This document shows, in pieces, positions 7,569 through 15,150 of a stretch of DNA of 36,891 bases. The DNA lies in the NCBI GenBank assembly GCA_016872715.1, contig VGZD01000029.1:1-36891 (forward strand), given 5' to 3'. The notes under the pieces were generated by a model. The model was not told the origin of the DNA. It was given only the letters and a program-made list of their open reading frames with translations, and searched no databases. Every line of letters starts with the position of its first letter. Position 1 is the stretch's first letter. This DNA is from Planctomycetota bacterium. Lineage in GTDB: Bacteria > Planctomycetota > UBA1135 > GCA-002686595. A program made the position numbers and the translations under genes.

Positions 7569-9338
7569 ATGCTCTCGATGCCCTCCACGAGCGGCGCCCG
7601 ACTCGCGCTCTCGACGGCCCTGTTGGGCGTGCTGGGAGCATCCGTCGTGGCCTTCGCCCTGCGCTCGGGTCGGCCGCGCGCCGACTTCGCCTTCACCGGC
7701 GGCGGCGAGGTCCGCAGCCTCGACCCACACGGCGTGACCGGCGTGCCCGAGGGCCGCGTGATCGCGCTGCTCTACGAGGGCCTCGTGGCGAGAAATCCGC
7801 TCACGCTGGCCATCGAACCGGGCGCGGCCGAGAGCTGGAACGTCAGCCCCGACGGCCGCACCTACACCTTCACGCTGCGCGCCGACGCGCGTTGGTCCAA
7901 CGGCGATCCACTTCTGGCGGAGGACTTCGAGTGGAGCTTCCGGCGCATGCTCGAGCCCGCGACCGCGTGCGAGTACGCGTCCTCGCTGTGGCTGATCGAA
8001 GGCGCGCGCGAGTTCACGACCGGCCTCGCCGCGGACGGAACCCCGCGCGAGCGCGACTGGAGCCGCGTCGGGATCGTCGCGGCGCAGGAGCGCACGCTGA
8101 AAATCCGGCTCGAGCGCCCCACGCCGCACTTTTGGCCGCTGCTCTCGCTGCACGTTTTCGCGCCCGTGCACCGCGCGAGCCTCGAAGCGTTGCGAGAGCG
8201 CCATCCCCGCGACTGGGCCACGCGCTGGACGCGACCGGGAACGCTGGTCACCAACGGTCCCTTCCGGCTCGTCGAGCGCCGGGTCGGCGAAGTGCTGCGC
8301 TTCGAGCGCAACGAACACTACTGGGACGCGCGCAACGTCGCCCTGCGCACGGTCGACGTGCTGTCCGTGGAGAGCGCTTCGAGCGCGCTGAACCTGTACC
8401 TCGCGGGCGAGCTCGACTGGGTCGACGGCGCGATTCCCTCGAGCCTCGTACCCGAGCTCCTCGGCCGCGAGGACTTCGATCCGCGCCCCTACCTCGGCGT
8501 CTACTTCTACCGCGTCAACGTCACGCGCGCGCCGCTCGATCGCCGCGAGGTGCGCGCCGCGCTCGCGACCGCGCTGCGCCGCAAGGAAATCTGCGAACTG
8601 GTGCTCAAGGCCGGTCAACAGCCCGCGCTCAGCTTTCTGCCGCCGCAGGTCGGCGACTATCGTCCGCCCAAGACCTTCGGCGAGAGCGTCGACTACGCGC
8701 ACAAGCTGCTCGTCGACGCGGGATTCGCCGACGAGAACGGCAAGCTCGACCTGCGCGCGCTCGAGCTGCACTTCAACACCAGCGAAGTGCACCGCGACAT
8801 CGCGGAAGTCGCCGCGGAACACTGGCGCACCGCGCTCGGACTCGAGGTGCGGCTGCGCAATCAGGAGTGGAAGTCGTTTCTCGACGCGCAGGCCAAGCTC
8901 GACTACGACCTCTCGCGCTCGAGCTGGATCGCCGACTACGCGGATCCTTCGAGCTTCCTCGACATCTGGACCACGGGCCACGAGAACAACCGCACCGGCT
9001 GGTCGAACCCGCAGTACGACGAGCTCGTCGCCGCGGCGCGCAGCGAGCGCGATGCGGCACGCCGCCGCGAGCTCTACACGAACGCCGAGCGCATCTTGAT
9101 GCACGAGCTGCCGTGCATCCCGATCTACCACTACGTCAGCCAAAACCTCGTCGATCCGCGCGTCGGCGGCTTCGGCCAGAACGCGCTGAACGCGCAATCG
9201 CCGAAGTATTGGTACTGGCGCTCGGATGAGGAGCTCGCCAATGTGCGCGCGCAGTCCACGCGGCGCTGCGAGCCCGTCGAGTCGCACGGTCCTTGCGCGG
9301 GGCTGTACCCGCCCTCGCGCGCCGAGGAGCCGCGGTGA
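7569..9338 (+). CDS. Extracellular solute-binding protein, family 5 (Opp/Dpp importer)
   Basis: A 589-residue OppA/DppA-type periplasmic binding protein, first gene of the plus-strand importer operon. Residues about 10-30 form a hydrophobic segment followed by LRSGRPRADF. There is no lipobox Cys, so it is either cleaved at about AFA or stays membrane-anchored. Family features are GGEVRSLDPHG near the N-terminus, LYEGLVARNPLTLAIEPGAAESW, DARWSNGDPLLAEDFEWSF and the late WIADYADPSSFLDIW and NRTGWSNPQYD segments. The C-terminus has an extra tail of about 40 residues with two Cys. Two nearby ATGs (7569, 7578) are possible starts. Its TGA overlaps the next GTG. Confidence 0.92.
   Translation: MLSMPSTSGARLALSTALLGVLGASVVAFALRSGRPRADFAFTGGGEVRSLDPHGVTGVPEGRVIALLYEGLVARNPLTLAIEPGAAESWNVSPDGRTYTFTLRADARWSNGDPLLAEDFEWSFRRMLEPATACEYASSLWLIEGAREFTTGLAADGTPRERDWSRVGIVAAQERTLKIRLERPTPHFWPLLSLHVFAPVHRASLEALRERHPRDWATRWTRPGTLVTNGPFRLVERRVGEVLRFERNEHYWDARNVALRTVDVLSVESASSALNLYLAGELDWVDGAIPSSLVPELLGREDFDPRPYLGVYFYRVNVTRAPLDRREVRAALATALRRKEICELVLKAGQQPALSFLPPQVGDYRPPKTFGESVDYAHKLLVDAGFADENGKLDLRALELHFNTSEVHRDIAEVAAEHWRTALGLEVRLRNQEWKSFLDAQAKLDYDLSRSSWIADYADPSSFLDIWTTGHENNRTGWSNPQYDELVAAARSERDAARRRELYTNAERILMHELPCIPIYHYVSQNLVDPRVGGFGQNALNAQSPKYWYWRSDEELANVRAQSTRRCEPVESHGPCAGLYPPSRAEEPR
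9324..9329 (+). promoter_or_regulatory. Ribosome binding site for the permease at 9335
   Basis: GAGGAG lies 5 nt before GTG 9335. It supports that GTG over an in-frame upstream start at 9293, which would read Ala/Arg-rich sequence inside the preceding gene. Confidence 0.6.
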
Positions 9339-10315
9339 GGCGCTTCTTGCTGCGCAGGCTCGCGTGGTTCGCGCTCACGGTGTGGGCCGTGATCACGATC
9401 TCGTTCGTGCTGATGCGCAGCGTCCCGGGCGGACCGCTGTCGACGGACCGCACGCTGCACCCCACCGTCGAGGCCGCGGTCAACGCGCGCTACCACCTCG
9501 ATTGGCCCGCGTGGCGCCAGTACTTGCAGACGCTCGGACCGCTCAACCTCGACGAACACGGCCTGCTCGGCGATCGCAGCGCGGTCTTCGGCGGCATCCT
9601 CGCGCTCGACCTCGGCCCGTCGCTCCAGCAGCGCGACGTCTCCGTGAACGAGATCGTGGCGCAGTCGCTGCCCGTCTCCGCCGCGCTCGGTGTGACCGCG
9701 CTGGGCTGGGCGCTGGCGCTCGGACTCGCCGGAGGCCTCGTGTCCGCGCTGCGCCCCGGCACGGCGCTCGACACGGCCGCGCGCGTGCTCTCGACGCTGG
9801 GACTCTCGCTCCCCAACTTCGTGATCGCCTCGCTGCTCGTGCTCGTGCTCGCGGTGGCGTTCCCGATCTTCCCGGTCGCCGGCTGGGGCTCGCCCGCGCA
9901 CCTCGTGCTGCCCGGCTTCGCGCTCGGCGCTCCGTTCGCGGCCTACGTGGCGCGCCTGTTCCGCGCGGGATTGCTCGAGGCGCTCTCGCAGGACTGCATC
10001 CGCACGGCGCGCGCCAAGGGCGTCCCGTGGCGAGCGATCGTGCTGCGCCATGCCCTCCCCGGAGCGCTCGTGCCCGTGATCTCGTTCCTCGGACCCGCGG
10101 CCGCCGGCATCCTGACGGGCAGCCTCGTGATCGAGCGCATCTTCACGATTCCTGGGACCGGCTCGCACTTCGTCGCGGGTGCGCTCAACCGCGACTACGC
10201 GCTCGCGATGGGCGTGACGCTGGTCTACACGGTCGCGGTGTACGCGCTCAACGTGCTCGTGGACCTCGCCTACGCCCTGATCGATCCGCGCGTCGAGTTG
10301 GAGAAGGACGCGTGA
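9335..10315 (+). CDS. ABC importer permease (OppB/DppB-like)
   Basis: A 326-residue inner-membrane channel subunit. The start is typical of the family (RRFLLRRLAWFALTVW, one helix, then MRSVPGGP). A periplasmic loop of about 75 residues follows, then five hydrophobic segments. The EAA loop contains CIRTARAKGVPWRAIVLRHALP, and the family segment IFTIPGTGSHF follows. The GTG start overlaps the previous stop by 4 nt (GTGA) and has GAGGAG just upstream. The protein ends four bases into the next gene, so the two permeases are probably translationally coupled. Confidence 0.94.
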   Translation: MRRFLLRRLAWFALTVWAVITISFVLMRSVPGGPLSTDRTLHPTVEAAVNARYHLDWPAWRQYLQTLGPLNLDEHGLLGDRSAVFGGILALDLGPSLQQRDVSVNEIVAQSLPVSAALGVTALGWALALGLAGGLVSALRPGTALDTAARVLSTLGLSLPNFVIASLLVLVLAVAFPIFPVAGWGSPAHLVLPGFALGAPFAAYVARLFRAGLLEALSQDCIRTARAKGVPWRAIVLRHALPGALVPVISFLGPAAAGILTGSLVIERIFTIPGTGSHFVAGALNRDYALAMGVTLVYTVAVYALNVLVDLAYALIDPRVELEKDA

Positions 10316-11391
10316 ACACGACCCCGCGCAAGGGCGAGTGGTTCTCCGACGCGACCTTCGAGCGCGTGGCGGAGCAGCTCGCGAGCGAGCCGGCCACGAG
10401 CCTGTGGTCCGACGTGCGCCGCCGCCTCGCCGCGCGCGCCTCGGCCCGCTGGAGCCTGCGCTGGCTCCTCGCGCTCGTGCTCGCGAGCCTGTTCGTGCCG
10501 CTGCTCCCGCTGCCCTCCCCCGCGGCGATGGCGCTCGACAAGCAGCCCAAGCCTCCGGTGGCGCCGTGGGTCGAGCCGTTCAACGAGCGCTTCGAGCCCT
10601 ACTACGGCGCGCTCAACCCGCTCGATCGCGCGCTGGTCGGGGTGCGCCAACAAGCGTTCGGAAAACGGCAGACCGGGCCGTGGCTGGGCACCGATGCCAA
10701 GGGACGCGACACGCTCGCGCGCATCCTGTGGGGCAGCCGCACATCGCTGCTCGTGGCGCTGTTCGCCGCGCTCACGAGCCTCACGATCGGCGTCGCATGG
10801 GGCGCGATCGCGGGACTCGCGCGCTCGCGCGTCGACAACGCGATGATGCGCACGGTCGACGTTCTGCAGTCGCTCCCCACGATCTTCCTCGTCATCTTCC
10901 TGCTCTCGTTCCTGAACGCGCCGAGCCCGAGCGGCGCCGCGCGCAGCGTCTCGCGCGAAACGGTGTTCTTCCTCGTGATCGGCGCCGTGAGCTGGCTGCC
11001 GATGGCGCGCGTCGTGCGGGGGCAGGTGCTCGCGCTGCGCAGCGCCGCGTTCGTCGAGTCCGCGCGCACGCAAGGGGCGTCGACGAGCTGGATCGTGCGC
11101 GCGCACCTCGTTCCCAACGTGCTGCCGATCGTGCTCGTCTACCTCACGCTCACGCTGCCGAGCGTGATCCTCTACGAGGCGTTCCTGTCGTTCCTCGGGC
11201 TGGGCGTCGAGGCACCCAACGTGAGCTGGGGCGTGCTCGCCGCCGACGGCGCGGAAGCGATCAGTCCGCTGGCGACCTTCTGGTGGCTGCCGCTGGGACC
11301 CGCGCTCGCCATGGGCGCCACGCTGCTCGCGCTCGGCCTGCTCGGCGACGCGCTGCGCGACGCGCTCGACGTCAAGCGGAGCCAAGCGTGA
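10312..11391 (+). CDS. ABC importer permease (OppC/DppC-like)
   Basis: A 359-residue second channel subunit of the plus-strand importer. It has a hydrophilic N-terminus of about 44 residues, a first membrane helix at about 45-65, and a roughly 75-residue loop rich in Pro and aromatic residues. The DppC landmark WLGTDAKGRDTLAR follows, then five hydrophobic segments. The EAA loop is in AAFVESARTQGASTSWIVRA and the terminal LLGDALRDALDVK is characteristic. A GTG start in a GTGA overlap has GGAGAAGGA at 10300-10308 before it. Its own stop overlaps the next GTG, as throughout this operon. Confidence 0.94.
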   Translation: MNTTPRKGEWFSDATFERVAEQLASEPATSLWSDVRRRLAARASARWSLRWLLALVLASLFVPLLPLPSPAAMALDKQPKPPVAPWVEPFNERFEPYYGALNPLDRALVGVRQQAFGKRQTGPWLGTDAKGRDTLARILWGSRTSLLVALFAALTSLTIGVAWGAIAGLARSRVDNAMMRTVDVLQSLPTIFLVIFLLSFLNAPSPSGAARSVSRETVFFLVIGAVSWLPMARVVRGQVLALRSAAFVESARTQGASTSWIVRAHLVPNVLPIVLVYLTLTLPSVILYEAFLSFLGLGVEAPNVSWGVLAADGAEAISPLATFWWLPLGPALAMGATLLALGLLGDALRDALDVKRSQA

Positions 11392-12413
11392 GCCTGCTCG
11401 AAGTCCGCAACCTGCGCGTGAGCTTCGCGACGCCCCACGGCAGCGTGCAGGCCGTCGAGAACTTCGGCGTCAGCATCGACGCGGGCGAGACCGTCGCGCT
11501 CGTCGGCGAGTCGGGTTCCGGAAAGTCGGTCAGCGCGCTCGCCATCGCGCGGCTCCTGCCGACTCCTCCCTCGCGCATCGAGACCGGCGAAGTCCTGTTC
11601 GAGGGTCGCGACCTGCTCGCGCTGGGGGAACGCGAACTCCGGCGCGTGCGCGGCAAGGAGCTGGGCTTGGTGTTCCAAGATCCCACCAGCTCGCTGCACC
11701 CGCTGATGACGATCGGCGAGCAACTCGAAGAGGCACTCCTCGTGCACGAGCGCATGCCTCGCGCGAGCGCGCGACAGCGCGCGGAGTGGGCCCTCGCGGA
11801 AGTCGGAATCGCCGACCCCAGAGCCCGACTCAGCGCCTTCCCCCACCAACTCTCGGGCGGCATGCGCCAGCGCGCCCTGATCGCCATGGCGCTCCTGACG
11901 CGCCCGAAGCTGCTCATCGCCGACGAGCCGACGACGGCGCTCGACGTGACGATCCAAGCATCGCTGTTCGCGCTGCTGCGCAAGGTGCAGCGCGAGCACG
12001 GCACGGCGCTGTTGTTGATCACCCACGACCTCGCGCTCGTGTCCACCTTCGCACGCCGCACGCTGGTGATGTACGCCGGAGCGGTGGTCGAGAGCGGCCT
12101 CACGAGCGAGCTGGTCGCGCGTCCCGCCCATCCCTACACGCGCGCCCTGCTGCGCAGCGTGCCGTCGCTCTCCACGTCGCTCGACCACGCCCTGCCCGTC
12201 ATCCCGGGCGCTCCGCCCGATCCCTCCCACCCCGCCCTCGGCTGCGCGTTCGCGCCGCGCTGCGAATTCGCGCTCTCGGCGTGCCACCAGCGACGTCCGG
12301 CGCTCGTGGCGCTGTCGACGAGCGCGAGCGGCGAGGCGGGCGTGCGCGTGCACAGCCGCCGCGTGGCGTGCACCGAGAGCGAGCGGACGCTCGCCGCGGA
12401 GGTGAACTCGTGA
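11388..12413 (+). CDS. Peptide ABC importer ATPase (OppD/DppD-like)
   Basis: A 341-residue cytoplasmic ATPase. Walker A GESGSGKS lies at 40-47, followed by the Q-loop (VFQDPTSSL), signature LSGGMRQRALIA, Walker B LLIADEPTTALDV and the switch His in ITHD. The Met in the signature and the DEPTTALDVT run are typical of OppD/DppD. The C-terminal oligo_HPY extension has AHPYTRALL and Cys residues (GCAFAPRC, SAC, VAC), the arrangement linked to an Fe-S site in related DppD proteins. The GTG overlaps the upstream stop by 4 nt, with GGAG at 11378-11381. Confidence 0.95.
   Translation: MSLLEVRNLRVSFATPHGSVQAVENFGVSIDAGETVALVGESGSGKSVSALAIARLLPTPPSRIETGEVLFEGRDLLALGERELRRVRGKELGLVFQDPTSSLHPLMTIGEQLEEALLVHERMPRASARQRAEWALAEVGIADPRARLSAFPHQLSGGMRQRALIAMALLTRPKLLIADEPTTALDVTIQASLFALLRKVQREHGTALLLITHDLALVSTFARRTLVMYAGAVVESGLTSELVARPAHPYTRALLRSVPSLSTSLDHALPVIPGAPPDPSHPALGCAFAPRCEFALSACHQRRPALVALSTSASGEAGVRVHSRRVACTESERTLAAEVNS
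12398..12405 (+). promoter_or_regulatory. Strong Shine-Dalgarno for the ATPase at 12410
   Basis: GGAGGTGA lies 4 nt before GTG 12410 and is the best Shine-Dalgarno match in this operon. It fixes the start inside the end of the preceding ATPase gene. Confidence 0.7.
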
Positions 12414-13405
12414 GCGCGCTGCTGACGGTCGAGAACCTGTGCGTGCGCTTCGCCTCGCGCGAGGGGCGCACGGTCCACGCGGTCGAAGGCGTGTCGTTCT
12501 CGATTCCCTCGGGAGGCGCGCTCGGCCTCGTCGGCGAGTCCGGCTCGGGCAAGTCCACCACGGCCCGCGCCATCGCCGGCCTGCAGGCGCCGAGCGAAGG
12601 CCGCGTGCTGCTCGACGGCGAGCCGTTCGGACGCCAGTCCGCTCGCTCCGCTCGAGCGCGCGTGCAGTTGGTGTTTCAGGACGCGCAAGGATCTCTCGAT
12701 CCGCGCCGACCGGTCGGCTGGTCGGTCGAAGAGCCGCTCGCGCTGCAAGGTTCCGGCACGGCCAAGTCCCATCGAGCGCGCGCCTTCGCCGCGCTCGATG
12801 CCTGTGGCCTCGATCCGAGGCTTTCCCTGCGCTATCCGCACGAGCTCTCCGGCGGCCAGCGCCAGCGCGTTGCGATTGCGCGCGCGCTCGTCAGCGAGCC
12901 GCAGCTCGTGATCCTCGACGAGCCGACGAGCGCGCTCGACGTCTCGGTGCGCGCGCAGATCGTCAACCTGCTCTGCGACCTGCGCCAGCGCTTCGGCCTC
13001 GCCTACCTGTTCGTCTCGCACGATCTCGCCGTGGTGCGACGCGTGTGCGAAGACGTCGCCGTGATGTATCTCGGACGCATCGTCGAGCGCGCGCCGCGCA
13101 GCGAGCTGTTCGCGTCGCCGCGCCATCCCTACACGCAAGCGCTGCTCGCCGCCGTGCCCGAGATCGGTCGCGATCTCGCGCTCGCGCCGCTCGCGCTCGA
13201 CCCCGCGTCCCCGCTCGCGCCGCCTTCGGGCTGCGCCTTCCACCCGCGCTGTCCGCGACGCTCCGAAGTGCCCGCCCAGCGCTGCTCGCTCGAGCTGCCC
13301 CTGCTGCAAACGCACGGCGACGCCGCGCTCTCCTGCCACCTCGCCGCTGGGTCCGTCCCTCCCGCGCGCTCAGCCGCGCAGGGGAGCGGCGCCTCACGGG
13401 GATGA
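12410..13405 (+). CDS. Peptide ABC importer ATPase (OppF/DppF-like)
   Basis: A 331-residue ATPase that would pair with the preceding OppD-like subunit. Walker A GESGSGKST is at 42-50. The Q-loop is in LVFQDAQGSLDPR, signature LSGGQRQRVAIARAL, Walker B LVILDEPTSALDVSVRAQ, and the switch His is in VSHD. SPRHPYTQALLAAVPE and two Cys in GCAFHPRCP mark the oligo_HPY tail. It is the last gene of the operon. The stop at 13403-13405 runs 12 bp into the convergent molybdate transporter gene, leaving no room for a terminator between them. Confidence 0.95.
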   Translation: MSALLTVENLCVRFASREGRTVHAVEGVSFSIPSGGALGLVGESGSGKSTTARAIAGLQAPSEGRVLLDGEPFGRQSARSARARVQLVFQDAQGSLDPRRPVGWSVEEPLALQGSGTAKSHRARAFAALDACGLDPRLSLRYPHELSGGQRQRVAIARALVSEPQLVILDEPTSALDVSVRAQIVNLLCDLRQRFGLAYLFVSHDLAVVRRVCEDVAVMYLGRIVERAPRSELFASPRHPYTQALLAAVPEIGRDLALAPLALDPASPLAPPSGCAFHPRCPRRSEVPAQRCSLELPLLQTHGDAALSCHLAAGSVPPARSAAQGSGASRG

Positions 13406-14536
13406 CGCTGGCTCCAGTCGCTTCGACAGCTGATCGAACGCGAGCCCGATCGCGAACCCCAGCGCGAAGTCGTCGAGCGCTAGGCAGCCGGCGACGGTGA
13501 GCAGCGCGACCGCATGCGTGCGCGTTCCGCCGAGCTCGCGCGCCGCCGCTCCGAGCTCGAGGCCGCTCGCCACCAGCATCACGCCGAGGATGCTGGCGGG
13601 AAACACGCCGCAGGCTGCCGTGAGGGTCGCTCCGAACAGCACGGCGAGCAGCATCTTCGCGCTGCCGAGCATCAGGATCGAGCCACCGCTGCGCGCGCCG
13701 AAGCGATGCTGGCCCGCGAGCCCGCCCGCGCCGTGACACATCGGCATCGCGCCGAACGGACCGGCGAGCAGGTTCATCAGCCCGACGGACACGGCGACCT
13801 TGGCGGGCGGGGCGGGCCGCGTCGGGAAGAGATCGACAGACAGCGCGCACACCGCGACCACCGAGTTGAGCAGCGTGAGCGGGAGCTGCGGAAAGGCCGC
13901 GCTCCACCACGCCGCGCGCAACTCCGCGAGCGTCGGGAGCGCCAGCGTGGGCCACCACGGCTCGAGGCGGATCGAGGCGAAGGCCTGCGGCGCACCGAGC
14001 CACGCGATGGCGATCCCGGCGAGGAACAGCACCAGCGCCGCGGGCACGCGCCGCGAGTTGCGCAGGACCAGCACCGCGAGCCCCGCGAGGATCGCCAGTC
14101 CGATCCCATCGCTCGCCCACGGGGAGGAACCGCTCGCGACCGACTTGAGGCCGCGCATGAGCAACGTCAGCGCGAGCGCAAGCTGCAGCCCGCGCACGAC
14201 GGCGATCGGAATGCTGCGCTGGATCCAGCCCAACGCTCCCGAGAGTCCGAGCGCGAGCACCACGGCGCTCACCCACATGCCCGCGGCGACGATCTCCCCG
14301 GCGCCGAGCCCCTCGGCCAGCGCAATGGCCGCGATGGCCTTCATCGGCTGCACCGCCATGGGAATGCCGAACGTGAAGGCGGTGATGACGTTGAACGCTC
14401 CCGCGAAGAACAGCGCCGCGGGAAAGGACAAGCCGCACTGCGCCGACATCGCGACCAGCAACGGCAGGAAGGTGCCGAGGTCGCCGAGCGAACCGGCCAC
14501 CTCCTCGCGATTCCAACGCCAGCGCGGCGCGCTCAT
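13394..14536 (-). CDS. MOT1-family molybdate transporter
   Basis: A 380-residue polytopic membrane protein with about 10-12 hydrophobic segments. It carries the two MOT1 (MFS_MOT1, SulP-related) signatures: SLGDLGTFLPLLVAM near the N-terminus and MPMCHGAGGLAGQHRFGARS in the second half. The internal FGIPMAVQPMKAIAA stretch is also characteristic. The family takes up molybdate, and sulfate transport is a less likely alternative. The assignment is strengthened by the overlapping upstream gene, which encodes a molybdate-binding Mop domain. The ATG at 14536 lies in an ATGA overlap with that gene's stop. It is convergent with the peptide importer operon. Confidence 0.88.
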   Translation of the reverse strand: MSAPRWRWNREEVAGSLGDLGTFLPLLVAMSAQCGLSFPAALFFAGAFNVITAFTFGIPMAVQPMKAIAAIALAEGLGAGEIVAAGMWVSAVVLALGLSGALGWIQRSIPIAVVRGLQLALALTLLMRGLKSVASGSSPWASDGIGLAILAGLAVLVLRNSRRVPAALVLFLAGIAIAWLGAPQAFASIRLEPWWPTLALPTLAELRAAWWSAAFPQLPLTLLNSVVAVCALSVDLFPTRPAPPAKVAVSVGLMNLLAGPFGAMPMCHGAGGLAGQHRFGARSGGSILMLGSAKMLLAVLFGATLTAACGVFPASILGVMLVASGLELGAAARELGGTRTHAVALLTVAGCLALDDFALGFAIGLAFDQLSKRLEPASSP

Positions 14537-15003
14537 GCGCGACCCACGATGACTTCCGTGGCCTTGACGATCGCGATCGCGTGGCCGCCGACCGCGAGGC
14601 CGAGGCGGTCGACGGAGTCGGTCGTGATCACCGAGCCCATGCGCACGTGCGGCGCGATCTCGATCACGAGCTTGCTGACGATGTCGCCGCGCCTGAGCTC
14701 GACGATGCGGCCGGGGAAGCGGTTGCTCGCGCTCAGGGCGCCGAGGTCGAGCTCGGGTTCGCGGTACGCACTGTCGAAGGCGTCCGCGAGCGCACGCAAG
14801 GGGTCGCGCCGCACGGCCGCGTCCTCGGCCTTCCAGCCCTGCTCGGCGGCGCGGGCGAGTGCGCGCAGCGTACGCGCCTGCGGTCCGGCAGGCTTCGCCA
14901 CTCCGCGCTCCCACTTCGACACGGTCATCGCGTGGGCTCCGACGAGCGCAGCCAGAGCGGCCTGAGACAGAGCGAGTTTCTCGCGCAGCTTGCGCACATT
15001 CAT
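14533..15003 (-). CDS. XRE-type HTH regulator fused to a Mop/TOBE molybdate-binding domain
   Basis: A 156-residue protein. Residues about 1-60 form an XRE/Cro-type helix-turn-helix (KLREKLALSQAALAALVG then TVSKWERGVAKP). After a linker of about 30 residues, residues about 90-156 form a single Mop/TOBE domain: SASNRFPGRIVELRRGD, then IEIAPHVRMGSVITTDSV, ending IVKATEVIVG. Mop domains bind molybdate or tungstate in oligomers, so the protein is probably a one-component molybdate sensor controlling the transporter it overlaps. ModE normally uses a LysR-like winged HTH, so the XRE fusion is notable. ATG 15003 is chosen because XRE proteins usually begin here; ATG 15030 in frame would add nine residues (MAWSHKLSG). 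Confidence 0.88.
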   Translation of the reverse strand: MNVRKLREKLALSQAALAALVGAHAMTVSKWERGVAKPAGPQARTLRALARAAEQGWKAEDAAVRRDPLRALADAFDSAYREPELDLGALSASNRFPGRIVELRRGDIVSKLVIEIAPHVRMGSVITTDSVDRLGLAVGGHAIAIVKATEVIVGRA

Positions 15004-15010
15004 GCCGGAG

Positions 15011-15042
15011 AGCTTATGTGACCAAGCCATGACTTATCCACA
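15011..15042. promoter_or_regulatory. AT-rich candidate operator/promoter of the molybdate unit, with a DnaA-box match
   Basis: This 32-base patch, upstream of the ATG 15003 start of the regulator, is conspicuously AT-rich for the window. It contains CTTAT twice (15013-15017 and 15033-15037), exactly 20 bp or about two helical turns apart, as expected for a dimeric regulator binding one face. The second copy is part of TTATCCACA (15034-15042), a perfect match to the consensus DnaA box. It does not resemble the E. coli ModE site. If translation starts at 15030 instead, part of the patch is coding. Confidence 0.4.
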
Positions 15043-15069
15043 CGGGCGGAGCGGACGGGGGCCTCCCAG

Positions 15070-15108
15070 GGAGCGGGACTAGCTCCGGGAGCGGCGCGGA
15101 TCCGCTCC
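15070..15108. other. Two adjacent GC-rich hairpins in a divergent gap
   Basis: GGAGC (15070-15074) can pair with GCTCC (15082-15086), and GGAGCGG (15088-15094) with CCGCTCC (15102-15108). They lie between the XRE-Mop regulator and the secreted protein gene, in what would be the latter's 5' untranslated region. No T-run follows, so termination is unlikely; a leader structure or chance pairing are both possible. Confidence 0.35.
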
Positions 15109-15150
15109 TGCAGGGCTGGGGGGCGGCGTGCCTCGAAGTTGACGCGTCCG

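Noticed and set aside
15034..15042. Replication origin
   Set aside because: Only one DnaA box was found, with no box cluster, no long AT-rich unwinding region and no dnaA, dnaN or gyr genes nearby.
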